From: Oceanobacillus halophilus
Lineage (GTDB): Bacteria > Bacillota > Bacilli > Bacillales > Amphibacillaceae
Direction: 5' to 3'
NCBI RefSeq assembly: GCF_003628505.1
Contig: NZ_RBZP01000005.1
Coordinates: 62,001-126,000 of the forward strand
DNA length: 64,000 nt
In this document: in pieces, positions 1-9,400 of the stretch
How the letters are laid out: the number at the start of each line of letters is the position of its first letter
Position numbering within the stretch: position 1 is the first letter of the stretch
Notes under the pieces: generated by a model
What the model was told of the DNA's origin: nothing
Seen by the model: the letters and a program-made list of their open reading frames with translations, nothing else
The model's database searches: none
Position numbers and translations under genes: made by a program

Positions 1-653
1 TCTCCTTTTAGGAGTTTATGATGTGTTTGAATGGTTGTATCCCACGTTTTCCCATTCCATTCTAAATACTTCGTCCCAAAAATATCCATAAATACTTCAT
101 TTTTCATAGCATATTGAACAATCCTAGCTAAATCACCAGCTGTTGTAACATGACCGGGATTATAAAGTCCGTGTGGATTATTTAGTTGAGTATCTTTTAT
201 TCCAATAACTTTGGTCAAATACGTATTCAAATCTTCTGAAAACTTCTTCACACTTCCACTTAAATGTTCTGCAATTGCTACGGAGGCATCATTACCAGAA
301 TTGATAAGCATCCCTTGAATGAGTTGTTTTAATAGAACTTTTTCCTCTTCTACAAGAAAAACGGTTGTGCCATCCACATCTACCGCATTAGCACTTATGG
401 TGACAACATCATCTAGGTTCCCTTTCTCAATCGCATATATGGCTGTTGCCATTTTTGTTAAACTAGCAGGATACATTTCTTTTTCCTCATTTTTACTATA
501 TAGTACCTGCCCAGAATCAGCTTCAAGTAAGATTGCTGCTTCACTTTCAATAGTAGGAGTTTCAGGTTCTGAGGTTTCTGCGAAGATTTGCGGAGAAACT
601 ATTAAATTGAGAGTTAATACTACTAATAGTAATGTCAAATATTTCTTCTTCAT
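1..653 (-). CDS. D-alanyl-D-alanine carboxypeptidase, partial (3' end beyond the window)
   Basis: This is a penicillin-binding serine peptidase of family S11, which trims the terminal D-Ala from peptidoglycan stem peptides outside the membrane. The start at 653 opens with MKKKYLTLLL and a signal peptide that ends near the FAE at residues 24-26. The catalytic SxxK is SLTK at residues 64-67 and the second motif is SGN at 119-121. The frame stays open to base 1, so the KTG motif and the C-terminal membrane anchor are outside the window. Family identity is firm; which paralogue (DacA, DacB or DacF type) cannot be decided from this part. Confidence 0.9.
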   Translation of the reverse strand, partial: MKKKYLTLLLVVLTLNLIVSPQIFAETSEPETPTIESEAAILLEADSGQVLYSKNEEKEMYPASLTKMATAIYAIEKGNLDDVVTISANAVDVDGTTVFLVEEEKVLLKQLIQGMLINSGNDASVAIAEHLSGSVKKFSEDLNTYLTKVIGIKDTQLNNPHGLYNPGHVTTAGDLARIVQYAMKNEVFMDIFGTKYLEWNGKTWDTTIQTHHKLLKG

Positions 654-786
654 TGTGCCTACACCTATTCTGTTTAAATATCCTTTCACTAAAACCAGTC
701 CAATTATATGGTAAACTTATGGCAAAAGTGTGGAATTTTCTTTACTAGTTATTACATCCCTATTACGTACAGAACAATCAATTAAA

Positions 787-826
787 AACAGATCCCCAAC
801 TACTTTCGGAGATCTGTTTCTGTTTT
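787..826. terminator. Terminator-like hairpin, T-runs on both strands
   Basis: CAGATC-CC and GG-GATCTG arms (8 of 9 pairs) lie between the carboxypeptidase promoter side and the aldo/keto reductase 3' side. T tracts follow on both strands. It may stop leftward transcription leaving the reductase gene, 250 bases upstream of it on the map. Confidence 0.5.
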
Positions 827-839
827 TTAATAAAGGCAC

Positions 840-985
840 TTAGCTAAGAAATCGTTGCTTTTTAACATGACTTTATCTTGCATTTTGTATAGATTCCAAA
901 TTTATTTAATTAACTATAAATCTCTAATGTAGTGCTCTGTTGATTTCCGCTCCGGGCAGTCGCTTTCCGCAGCGAGGTTAAGCAT
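840..985. repeat. Dispersed intergenic repeat, decayed copy A
   Basis: The stretch 893-921 matches 41627-41655 at 27 of 29 bases, and TTTTAACATGACTTTA at 860-875 recurs at 24850-24865. It is followed at 933-978 by a GC-richer tail (GCTCTGTTGATTTCCGCTCC and so on) of a kind seen in many Bacillaceae intergenic regions. No coding potential was seen. The rest of 654-1077 holds only this element and the hairpin at 787-826. Confidence 0.55.
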
Positions 986-1077
986 ATTACTCTGAATTCA
1001 AGTTATTAACAATTTCTATCAACTGTACAACTCAAAAAGCAACCAAACTATACATAAAATAGCCTTAATAAGAAAGG

Positions 1078-1989
1078 TTAAGGAAGTTCATTCCCAGCTG
1101 CACGGTACAATTCATACCATTCTTCTCTAGTTAACTCTACAGCAGACGCTTTCGCAATATTGGTTAACCGCTCTGGAGTCATTGTACCAACGATTGCCTG
1201 AATTTTTGCTGGGTGTCTTAGAATCCACGCGATGGCCGCAGCTGATTTATTGATATGATACTTATCACCGATTTCTTCCAGTTTACTATTCACTTCCGGA
1301 AATTCATCATTATCAATAAACAAACCTTCAAAGTTTCCATATCGGAAAGGTGACCATGCCTGAATCGTCATATTATTTAAGCGGCTATAGTCTAATACAC
1401 TCCCGTCACGATTCACTCCATTTTCGTGTTTCGTATTCACTTGTAAACCAGCATCAATCATCCCCGTGTGCATCACACTTAACTGAAGCTGATTCACAAT
1501 TAATTCTTGTTCTACATATTTTTTTAATAACTCTATTTGCATTGGATTATGATTACTGACACCAAAATGACGTACTTTGCCACTTTTATGCAGCTCTGAA
1601 AATGCTTCAGCAACTTCTTCGGGCTCTACTAACGCATCTGGACGATGGAGCAGCAAAATATCAATGTAGTCCGTTTTTAGTCTTTTTAAACTTCCCTCCA
1701 CAGAATTTATAATATGTTCTTTTGAGAAGTCAAAAAAGCCCTTTCGTATTCCAGTTTTTGTTTGAATGGTGATTTTGTCTCTTGTTGATGGTGTCAATAC
1801 TTCAGAGAATATCTCTTCTGATTTTCCACTTGCATAGATATCTGCATGGTCGAAGAAATCAATTCCCAGTTCTAGGGCATTATGTAATACTTTTGAGGCT
1901 TCTTCCGTAGTCTTATTTCCCATGCTCATACAACCTAGTGCAATATTAGAAACTTCTAAATCACTAGTACCTAGCTTGATTTTTTTCAT
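1078..1989 (-). CDS. Aldo/keto reductase family oxidoreductase
   Basis: A cytosolic NAD(P)H-dependent reductase of carbonyl substrates with the usual TIM-barrel length (303 aa). The catalytic tetrad is visible: Asp in FFDHAD (residues 47-50), Tyr52, Lys78 in TKTG and His115 in LLLHRP. The C-terminal part has the cofactor-binding WILRHP and IVGTMTPERL segment typical of the YdhF/YcsN-like group. The ATG at 1989 is preceded by AAGAGGTGAT. It appears monocistronic, with a terminator behind the upstream amino-acid transporter separating the units. The substrate cannot be told from the sequence. Confidence 0.9.
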   Translation of the reverse strand: MKKIKLGTSDLEVSNIALGCMSMGNKTTEEASKVLHNALELGIDFFDHADIYASGKSEEIFSEVLTPSTRDKITIQTKTGIRKGFFDFSKEHIINSVEGSLKRLKTDYIDILLLHRPDALVEPEEVAEAFSELHKSGKVRHFGVSNHNPMQIELLKKYVEQELIVNQLQLSVMHTGMIDAGLQVNTKHENGVNRDGSVLDYSRLNNMTIQAWSPFRYGNFEGLFIDNDEFPEVNSKLEEIGDKYHINKSAAAIAWILRHPAKIQAIVGTMTPERLTNIAKASAVELTREEWYELYRAAGNELP

Positions 1990-2050
1990 GTCATCACCTC
2001 TTTATTTTATCCTCTTTAGTTTAGCACTTTTATTATTTTTCCCATATTTA

Positions 2051-2086
2051 AAAGACGCCTATATCAACTATAGGCGTCTTTTTCCT
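2051..2086 (-). terminator. Terminator of the amino-acid ABC transporter operon
   Basis: A perfect hairpin GACGCCTATA-loop-TATAGGCGTC flanked by A3 and T4 lies 140 bases after the ATPase stop. The stem happens to contain TATAGGCG, the core of the two 20-bp arrays elsewhere in the window. Confidence 0.85.
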
Positions 2087-2223
2087 ATTTGTGGCGAGGT
2101 GATCCGTGTGTTCACATTCACACGTGTTGCACAATCCCTCGACTTACACAAATCAGCTCATCGCTTATCTAGCATAACATATACTTTTTCAAATTACTAA
2201 TGGGAATCCATGGTATGAGTGAA

Positions 2224-2946
2224 CTAAAGAACTTTATTTAAAAATTCCTTCGTACGTTCAGATTTAGGATTAGAGAAAATTTGCTCTGGTTTCCCTTCTT
2301 CCATAATAATCCCCTCATCCATAAACAGCACACGATCTGCTACTTCACGAGCAAATCCCATTTCATGTGTTACAACTACCATCGTCATCCCCTCAAGTGC
2401 CAGCTGCTTCATTACTTCCAGCACTTCCCCAACCAATTCCGGGTCTAGAGCTGAAGTCGGCTCATCAAAAAGCATTAACTTTGGTTCCATTGCTAAAGCT
2501 CTAGCAATAGCAACACGCTGCTGTTGTCCACCAGATAGGGAAGATGGATATTGATCTGCCTTTTCAGATAATCCTACTTTTTCAAGAAGTTTCAACCCTC
2601 GTTCTCTTGCTTCACTACTTGAAATTTTCCGTACTTTTTCGGGTGCAAGCATTATATTTTCTATGACCGTTTTGTGAGGGAATAAATTAAACTGCTGAAA
2701 TACCATTCCAACTTCTGTTCGGACCATGTTAATGTTTGTTTTAGGGTCTTTCAAATTTTGACCATCAACCTCAACATCACCGCTTGTAATGGATTCTAGC
2801 ATATTTAAGCAGCGAAGGAATGTACTTTTTCCAGAACCACTTGGTCCGATGACACAGACAACCTCAGAAGACTGAATCTCACAATCTATTCCTTTTAAAA
2901 CCTCGTTATCACCAAATTTTTTGTGTAAATCTTTAACTTTAATCAC
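2224..2946 (-). CDS. Polar amino-acid ABC transporter, ATP-binding protein
   Basis: ATPase subunit of a PAAT-family importer (GlnQ/TcyC/ArtP type), 240 aa. Walker A is GPSGSGKST near residue 34, the Q-loop is in [10 protein letters not shown], the signature is LSGGQQQR, and Walker B is [12 protein letters not shown], followed by an H-loop His in VTHEMGFA. Its ATG overlaps the permease stop by four bases (ATGA), so translation is coupled. It hydrolyses ATP at the inner membrane face to drive uptake of the ligand delivered by the lipoprotein at 3717-4592. The ligand (glutamine, cystine or arginine) is not decidable here. Confidence 0.95.
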   Translation of the reverse strand: MIKVKDLHKKFGDNEVLKGIDCEIQSSEVVCVIGPSGSGKSTFLRCLNMLESITSGDVEVDGQNLKDPKTNINMVRTEVGMVFQQFNLFPHKTVIENIMLAPEKVRKISSSEARERGLKLLEKVGLSEKADQYPSSLSGGQQQRVAIARALAMEPKLMLFDEPTSALDPELVGEVLEVMKQLALEGMTMVVVTHEMGFAREVADRVLFMDEGIIMEEGKPEQIFSNPKSERTKEFLNKVL

Positions 2947-3605
2947 TGAACATCCAACCTTCTTTCGACAATGCGTAATACATAAGATAATGTTAAAGTA
3001 ATAAATAGGTAGAAGACTGCTACAGTTGTATAGATTTCTACTGCGTTAAAATAGTTGGAAGCAATTAATCTTCCTTGGAACATAAGCTCTGGTACAAGGA
3101 TAACAGATAATAGTGAAGTATCTTTTATACTAATTATAAACTGGTTTCCTAACGGAGGTATCATTCGCTTGAATGCTTGAGGCCAAACAATGTATCGCAT
3201 TGTTTGATTCTGACTTAAACCAAGAGAACGTCCAGCTTCAACTTGTCCCTTCTCAATCGATTGAACCGAACCACGAACAATCTCAGCTATATAAGCTCCT
3301 GAATTAATGGCAATTACCACAATACCTGCCATTACTGAATCCATATTGTATCCAGTAATTAATGGGAGTGCAAAGAATATCCAGATTGCCTGTACCAATA
3401 CGGGGGTTCCACGTATGACTTCAACATAGACTGCTGATATTCCATAAAACAGCTTATTCTTAGAAATTCGTCCAAGACCAAATATTGCTCCTAAAATAAA
3501 GCCGATTAAAAGTCCAACAATTGAAATTAATAAAGTATAATATAGTCCTGTGCCAAGTTCTGGTATAAATTCTATCACACCAGCCCAATTAAATCTTCCT
3601 TCCAT
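2943..3605 (-). CDS. Polar amino-acid ABC transporter, permease
   Basis: Membrane subunit of the importer, 220 aa, with about five hydrophobic segments. The EAA loop that docks onto the ATPase is visible as [22 protein letters not shown] near residues 142-163. The HisM/GlnP family pattern RGTPVLVQ is at about residues 64-71. The ATG at 3605 follows AAGAGGTGGAAAT. It is placed second in the operon, after the binding protein and an intergenic hairpin. Confidence 0.93.
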   Translation of the reverse strand: MEGRFNWAGVIEFIPELGTGLYYTLLISIVGLLIGFILGAIFGLGRISKNKLFYGISAVYVEVIRGTPVLVQAIWIFFALPLITGYNMDSVMAGIVVIAINSGAYIAEIVRGSVQSIEKGQVEAGRSLGLSQNQTMRYIVWPQAFKRMIPPLGNQFIISIKDTSLLSVILVPELMFQGRLIASNYFNAVEIYTTVAVFYLFITLTLSYVLRIVERRLDVQ

Positions 3606-3632
3606 ATTTCCACCTCTTAAGTTCTATAATAA

Positions 3633-3666
3633 AATAAGGCTTACCTGCAAGGAGATAAGCCTTATT
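3633..3666 (-). promoter_or_regulatory. Intercistronic hairpin between binding protein and permease
   Basis: AATAAGGCTTA and TAAGCCTTATT form an 11-bp stem around a short loop. The T tail is weak. Such hairpins after the binding-protein gene commonly stabilise its message or end part of the transcripts, so the lipoprotein is made in excess over the membrane subunits. That role is inferred here. Confidence 0.6.
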
Positions 3667-3716
3667 CTAATTATTATTTTTCACTGAAGCATACCTCTGG
3701 ATTGTCTATAAAGTTA

Positions 3717-4592
3717 TTATTCTGGTTTGCTACCGAACCATTCCTCATAGATTTCGTCGTACTTGCCATTTTCTTTTAATGATGCCAATGCATCATTAAT
3801 CGCAGTCACTAGTTCTTCTTTTCCTTTCGTAATTGCAATACCATAGTTCTCAGCTTGATACAGGTCACCAACTACTTTCAACTTGCCCTCACCAGCTGTT
3901 TTGATGTAATAGCTCACATTTGGTGCATCATAAAGAATCGCATCAGCACTGCCATTTTCAACTGCTAAATATGCTTGGTCAAGCTGTTCATATTCGTTAG
4001 GTGTTGCACTTTCTATATTTTCTTTAATAAATGCGGAACTGGTAGATCCTAAACGTGTTGCAACTGTTTTTCCTTCTAAATCTTCTAATCCTTGAATCTC
4101 ATCATTATCTGCTGCCACCCCAATATGTAACCCAGATTCATAATAAGGATCAGAATAATCAATTACCTGTTTTCTTTCTTCTGTTATACTGATACCTGCA
4201 ATAGCGATATCAAATTGTCCTGTTTGTAATCCTGGAATAATTCCATCAAAATTCGTTGTTTCTAATTCTATCTCAAAACCAGCCTCTTCAGAGATAGCTT
4301 TAATTAATTCAATATCAAATCCTGTGTATTCACCATTTTCATCTTGGAACTCAAATGGCACGAAAGATGTATCGCTAACTACTGTATATGTTTCCTCTAA
4401 TTCGGCATTTGAACTAGCCTCTTCATCTGTACTTGATTCTTCTGCACTTTCTTCAGTTGCAGCTTCCTCACCACCAGACGATCCTTCTTCTTCTGTACTA
4501 GACTCTTCACTGCTTCCACATGCTGCTAGTAAAAGAACTAGTGCTAATGATATAAATAAAGTAACTCCCAACTTCCATGTACTAACCTTCAT
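3717..4592 (-). CDS. Amino-acid ABC transporter substrate-binding lipoprotein
   Basis: Extracytoplasmic solute-binding protein of family 3 (SBP_bac_3), 291 aa. The signal peptide ends in the lipobox LLLAAC (Cys near residue 25), followed by a Ser/Glu-rich linker of about 40 residues. The binding domain starts at YTVVSDTSFVPFEFQ and carries the family signature GFDIELIKAIS and the second-lobe motif TRLGSTSSAFIKEN. The long acidic linker is typical of halotolerant Bacillaceae lipoproteins. First gene of the operon; the ATG follows AAAGGGGGCAG. Confidence 0.95.
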   Translation of the reverse strand: MKVSTWKLGVTLFISLALVLLLAACGSSEESSTEEEGSSGGEEAATEESAEESSTDEEASSNAELEETYTVVSDTSFVPFEFQDENGEYTGFDIELIKAISEEAGFEIELETTNFDGIIPGLQTGQFDIAIAGISITEERKQVIDYSDPYYESGLHIGVAADNDEIQGLEDLEGKTVATRLGSTSSAFIKENIESATPNEYEQLDQAYLAVENGSADAILYDAPNVSYYIKTAGEGKLKVVGDLYQAENYGIAITKGKEELVTAINDALASLKENGKYDEIYEEWFGSKPE

Positions 4593-4677
4593 AAAAAAAC
4601 TGCCCCCTTTAAATATTGCGTTTCTCTAATCGAGATTTGTCAGAAAAACTAATATAATTAATAGTATCAGATTTTAT

Positions 4678-4692
4678 ATTTTTTAGAAAATT
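4678..4692 (-). promoter_or_regulatory. codY box: Possible CodY box
   Basis: On the minus strand the bases read AATTTTCTAAAAAAT, 13 of 15 positions matching the CodY consensus AATTTTCWGAAAATT. It lies just downstream of the putative start of transcription of the amino-acid importer, a position suited to repression when branched-chain amino acids and GTP are plentiful. The region is very AT-rich, so a chance match is possible. Confidence 0.45.
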
Positions 4693-4713
4693 TAATTTAA
4701 ACTTATATTTTCG

Positions 4714-4741
4714 AATATACAGGCGAAAAATTGATTTACAA
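4714..4741 (-). promoter_or_regulatory. Putative sigma-A promoter of the amino-acid importer
   Basis: On the minus strand TTGTAA, 16 bases, then TATATT. It lies about 120 bases before the binding-protein start. No other strong candidate was seen in 4593-4850. Confidence 0.45.
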
Positions 4742-4850
4742 TCTATTAATACACTAAATACTTACATATCTTTACATATACTCGCTAATTCTTTAGATTA
4801 GTCGGAAAAGTAGGACATTTGGTATGTCATTTTTTTCTACTGTAGCCATA

Positions 4851-4886
4851 AAAATACCTGAATCCTACTATAGATTCAGGTATTTT
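4851..4886 (-). terminator. Terminator of the 28-residue-repeat protein gene
   Basis: AAAATACCTGAATC pairs perfectly with GATTCAGGTATTTT around an 8-base loop, ten bases after the stop of the gene at 4896-5630. The flanking A and T runs make it usable in both directions. Confidence 0.85.
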
Positions 4887-4895
4887 GTCTCTTCT

Positions 4896-5630
4896 TTAAT
4901 GCACTTCTCTTTCAAACGGATAAACTTGTTGTTCTTTGGCTTCTTCATAATGATCGGTAATAATCTCATCGAGCAACGCTTCTGAGTCCTTCCCTTCTGT
5001 TTCAATACCTAATTGTTCTGCAGCTTGTGTTAATTTTGCTTGTTTTATTTCTTTAGCAAGTTCACGTAGTTCTTTCCCTACCGTATCTAGTCCTAAAGCT
5101 TCTGCTTCCATATTTATCTTTACTTCAAACATTTCTTTTTTCAACTCATCTGATTGTTTTCCCTCTGTAGATATTCCTAACTCTTCTGCTTTTTGAATTA
5201 ATTTTGCCTGATGTACTTCTTCAGCTAGTTTTTTCGTATCCTTTCCTTCTGTTTCGATTCCAAGTTCTTCCGCTTTTTGCAACATTTTTACTTCCATAAC
5301 TTCCTTCTTTAATGTGTCTAATTTTTTACCTTCTGGATCGATTCCGAATTTTTCAGCCGATTTTTTTATCCACGCTTCGTATACTTCTTGTTTTAACGTT
5401 TCGATATCCTTGCCTTCTACTTCAATTCCAAGTTCTTTTGCGTGTAATTTTACCATTGCATCGCTCTTGAAGTGATGATGTTTCTCTTTTTCTTCTCCCT
5501 TATTATCGTCCTTTTCTTTAAGGCTCCAAACAGGATCAAAATCCATGCTTGCTGAAACTGACATTCCAGGATTAGTAAATCCAAAGATAAACATTGCCGT
5601 CATAACAGCTGCAAAAACATACTTTTTCAT
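4896..5630 (-). CDS. Secreted protein of six 28-residue repeats, unknown function
   Basis: I do not recognise the family. The chosen start at 5630 (MKKYVFAAVMTAMF) has an AGGAAGGTG ribosome binding site and gives a cleavable signal peptide ending near SVSA. A His/Glu/Lys-rich stretch (about residues 39-56) is followed by six tandem 28-residue repeats with the pattern A-x-x-L-G-[IL]-x-x-x-G-K-x(4)-L-x-x-E-[VIM]. They are predicted helical and highly charged. No Cys, no LPxTG anchor and no lipobox are present. It lies downstream of the type VII secretion operon on the same strand, but a hairpin at 5957-5998 separates them, so a functional link is only a possibility. Confidence 0.8.
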   Translation of the reverse strand: MKKYVFAAVMTAMFIFGFTNPGMSVSASMDFDPVWSLKEKDDNKGEEKEKHHHFKSDAMVKLHAKELGIEVEGKDIETLKQEVYEAWIKKSAEKFGIDPEGKKLDTLKKEVMEVKMLQKAEELGIETEGKDTKKLAEEVHQAKLIQKAEELGISTEGKQSDELKKEMFEVKINMEAEALGLDTVGKELRELAKEIKQAKLTQAAEQLGIETEGKDSEALLDEIITDHYEEAKEQQVYPFEREVH

Positions 5631-5956
5631 CGCTATACACCTTCCTATGTAATTATTTGCATTTGGTAGTGTTTCCTGGAATATGTAAAAAATGTAAATA
5701 AATTTAGGAAAGTGCAAACTAATTTGAAATGGATAATTTTACGTCTACACACATAGATTTAATAGATTAATTTCTTATAATTATAGTATCCGGTTCTCAG
5801 ACTGTTCTTTAATGATGTCCCGTTTCGCTCGTTCCATACGGCCTATTTTTTCTTCACATCAGCGGAACGACTTGATATTACACCAAAGGCCCAGCTTAGA
5901 AAATCAAAAACATTCATAAAGAGAAAAATCGAAGGGATACGAGCCTTTGCAAATAA
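5631..5956. other. Intergenic stretch without a gene
   Basis: No open frame with a ribosome binding site was seen on either strand. A weak inverted repeat CGTTCC/GGAACG lies at about 5830-5876. The leader and promoter of the 28-residue-repeat gene must be in its left part. Confidence 0.5.
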
Positions 5957-5998
5957 TATAAACAGACCCACAATTCTTATTCAATTGTAGGTCTGTTT
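5957..5998 (-). terminator. Hairpin at the end of the type VII secretion operon
   Basis: AAACAGACC-ACAATT pairs with AATTGTAGGTCTGTTT. The arm nearest the gene includes the last codons of essA and the stop lies in the structure. The T tail is interrupted (TTTATATTATTT), so termination may be incomplete. Confidence 0.65.
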
Positions 5999-6436
5999 CA
6001 TTCTTGGAATAATAAAGAAAAACATCGTTCCAATCACAAGGCTTACAGCTATTATCATTAAAATCATTATGGTTGAGTTATTCTGTACACTTTCAGCTTC
6101 ATCGGTCAACTGTATCGCTCGCTTGTCTTGTTCCGAGAATAGATTAAACTGTTGTGCTTTAGCTGCTATCGTGTTGGTTTCTATATTTGATGATAAGAAT
6201 AATTGTTCTTCTATTCGATCTGTTTCTGTTTTATTTTCTTTTTCAAACGTTAAGTTCTTTTGCTCTTCCGGAAGTGGTTTTTTTTGCTCAGTTTCCTGGA
6301 AGTTTCTGTTTATATTAATATCTTTCCCTTTATAAATATTAGGTTCCACCTTAATGGTTGAATCATCGGCAAGCACTGGAGATCCAACCATTAAAATGAT
6401 AATTAAAACGATATTACTAAGAAGCCTTTTCTTCAT
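5981..6436 (-). CDS. essA: Type VII secretion system protein EssA (YueC type)
   Basis: Small membrane component of the Firmicute ESX/Yuk machine, 151 aa. The start at 6436 (MKKRLLSNIVL) is preferred over the ATG at 6442 because AAGGTGG then sits six bases away. It has an N-terminal signal or anchor segment, a charged extracytoplasmic middle of about 80 residues and one C-terminal membrane segment (MILMIIAVSLVIGTMFFFIIP). It overlaps the end of esaA by 20 bases, which implies coupled translation. Assignment rests on size, topology and position as the last gene of the operon; the primary sequence of EssA is poorly conserved. Confidence 0.85.
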   Translation of the reverse strand: MKKRLLSNIVLIIILMVGSPVLADDSTIKVEPNIYKGKDININRNFQETEQKKPLPEEQKNLTFEKENKTETDRIEEQLFLSSNIETNTIAAKAQQFNLFSEQDKRAIQLTDEAESVQNNSTIMILMIIAVSLVIGTMFFFIIPRMKQTYN

Positions 6437-9400
6437 GATCATCCACCTTAGGTTTATCACGCATTATCTGAAGAGCATAAATAAATGCCGAAACTAGTAA
6501 TACGATACCTATTAAAATGGTCATGGTTAAATACTTAGGTGCATCTAATCCACTATATTGTAAGGACATATACACATTAGCAATAGGATTATCGAAGCTA
6601 AACTCAGGTATGACAATATTCATTAATGGTGAAATGAAAAATACAATCATCACAATGCTTGCCATCCACCCAACAAATGGGCCAATAAACAAACCAGCTC
6701 GAACTATATTAGAGCAAGCCATTAATAATAGAATCGTGAAAACAGACCATTGAATGGCTTGAGCATTTTCCAATGAATACAGATTTAATCCATATATGCT
6801 AATAATTAATCCAACTGCTAAATTCAACATAAGGAATAAAGCACCTTGAACAACATAGGAAATATTGGAATAGTAATGGCAAAGGAAGCCAATCATTAGG
6901 CCACTTACTAATATGATAATAAACATCATAACTGGTGGTACTCTCTCATCTGTTTCAGATAACACTTTTCCGTTTACTTGACCTGCAACATTGACAGGAC
7001 TGGATAAGTGATGATAAACAGTTGAGTTCTCCTGGCCATCGACCACTGTGTTTCCTAAAATTTCATAAATGTCATCTCGAATTAATCCAGTTGATGCGAC
7101 ATTCGTTGACCATCTGTCATTTAAAATGTCTGATTCTTGCTGAACATTATTTACTTGTTCCTGTAATTCCTCTGTCGTACTAGTAATATTGCTTTGACTT
7201 TCTTGCAAGGAAGTCATTAATTCAGAGAGTTGGTCCAGATTAGCTGCTGTTCCTTGTTGAATATCCATCACCATTTGTCCGTCTAAGTATTCAACTGAAG
7301 GGGATTCTTCCCACTCATAGTTTTCAGCGTTGACGGTTTGGAGGTGGTTAGTAATCTCATCTGTTGTTGACAATAGTTGATTTACATTATCTATTATCTT
7401 ATGCTGTTCTTCTTCGACTAGCGCATTATATTCATCCATGAATTTTTGAGTATCTGCAACCAGTTTGTTGAAACGTTGTTCGAGTAATTTCATTTCTCCA
7501 ATATCTTCCCCATCATCCAGGAGAACACTAAACATATCTTGGAGTTGATCTGTATAAGGTGTATGGATACTTAACAATTTATCTAGCTCTTCTTGAACTT
7601 CATCTTGAGCTAACAGTTCCCTAACAAATGTTAAATCTACTTGTCCTTTGTTAATAAGATTCTCTTGTAGTGTCGCCAACTTACCAAAATACCTCATAAG
7701 TAATGCAGCATCTTTATCCTTTAAAACTTCTTTATCAAGGAATATCCCTTTCAACTCTTTGGCTTCTTCCTCACCAATAGTTTCAACACCGTAAATTTCA
7801 TTTTGCTTATTCATTATTTGATTTATCATTGTATCCGAAACCTGTAAATGAATTTCTTCCAAATCATCATATGCTTTTTGTAATTCTTTTGCATATTTTT
7901 TCCAATCACTGATTGTTTTGTTAACTCCATCTTCACCTGACAAATTATTAATTTTTTGTTCCAAATTATCCAGATTAGTTAAGACCTGCGTCCAGTCAGG
8001 TACAGTTGGTTTTGGCTCCGGTTTCTCTGCAGGTGATTCATCTTTATCTTTCTCTAACCCTTCTTTACTACCTGCTTCTGCGGATTCCTCGTCTTGTGAT
8101 GCTTCTTCCCCATCTACTTCTGTGGATTCCTCGTCTTGTGATACTTCTTCCCCATCTGCTTCTGCGGATTCCTCGTCTTGCGATGCTTCTTCCCCATCTA
8201 CTTCTGTGGATTCCTCTTCCTCTGTTACTTCTTCATTATCCTCTTCTACTGTTGTCTCTTTCTCTTCCGGAGTTTCTTCTTTTTCTGGAAGTAAATTCAC
8301 TAATTCATCTACTAATTCTTTCATATTTTTAACAGAAGAATCTAATTGATGAAGACTTGATTTTATTTCTCCAAAGTCTACTTCCTCATTATTTGGTACA
8401 TCTGGCAACTCTGGCATAACGTCTTCCGTACCACTTTCTTCAATCTCGTTTGCTACATTAAATAAATCTGACTTCGCTTGATTATAAATATCTGTGTTAT
8501 AGACATTCAGCAAAGTCTCATTCAATTTAAAAAGTTGTTTTCTAAAATTGTCTTTCCCTTGCTCTTTCCAATGAATAAAACCATTAATTGGCTTCCCATT
8601 TTCATCTAAAGATCCATGCTTTAATTCATAGATTTGTCCATAAATAGTTTCATAACTTTGTGTAATTCCGCTTAAACCATTTTGTATATTCTCTTGTTCT
8701 AAATAAACTGGCGGCTGAAACGAGTTAAATTGGGCAGTAACCAAATCCGTACTTACTGCTAAAGCTTCTTGGTAACTATCCACCCCAGCCTGAATCGCTT
8801 CTTGATTCTCTGTTTGGAATATATCTAGTAACTGCTGTTGTTCTTGCTGGGTCTCTTTATAGTTCTCTAAGGCTTCTACGAAAGTACTTAACTGTGCTTC
8901 TGCTTCATCCACTGCATGAGCACTATCAGCAGAAACTCCTTCTACTTGACTAGTTTGTTCCAAAATATTTTCTAAATCACTTTTATGTTGGTCAATCTCA
9001 TAAGCTAGTGTTTTTGAAGATGGTGCATAAAAGGCGTACATTGCTTCTTGAAATTCAACTTCCTTTTGCAATATCGCATCAAATTGCTCTTTCATATGAT
9101 CTACTTCTTGCGCGACATAACTCCAATAAATCATAGACATTTCCTGATTGATAATATTCTTGGCATTTGCCATGATTCGATGAATATTTTCGCGATCTTT
9201 TGCTTCCAAGTTCGGCTGGATTTCGTAATTAACGGAAGCCTTCATGGGCTGATCCTGCGTAAATGTCATGACGTTTTCCGTAAAGTTAGACGGAATATAA
9301 ATAATAGCATCATAGTTTTGATTATTAAATCCCTGCTTCGCTGCACTCCGGTTCATAACAGTCCAATTGTAATCCCCTTGCTCGATTTGTTCGTTTAGGA

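Noticed and set aside
1922-2200. Plus-strand frame running through the aldo/keto reductase start and the importer terminator
   Set aside because: It crosses a strong terminator hairpin, has no ribosome binding site and no recognisable protein content.
7918-8349. Long plus-strand open frames opposite the acidic repeat block
   Set aside because: They are antisense shadows of the esaA minisatellite; they lack ribosome binding sites and consist of Ser/Asp or Leu-rich low-complexity sequence.
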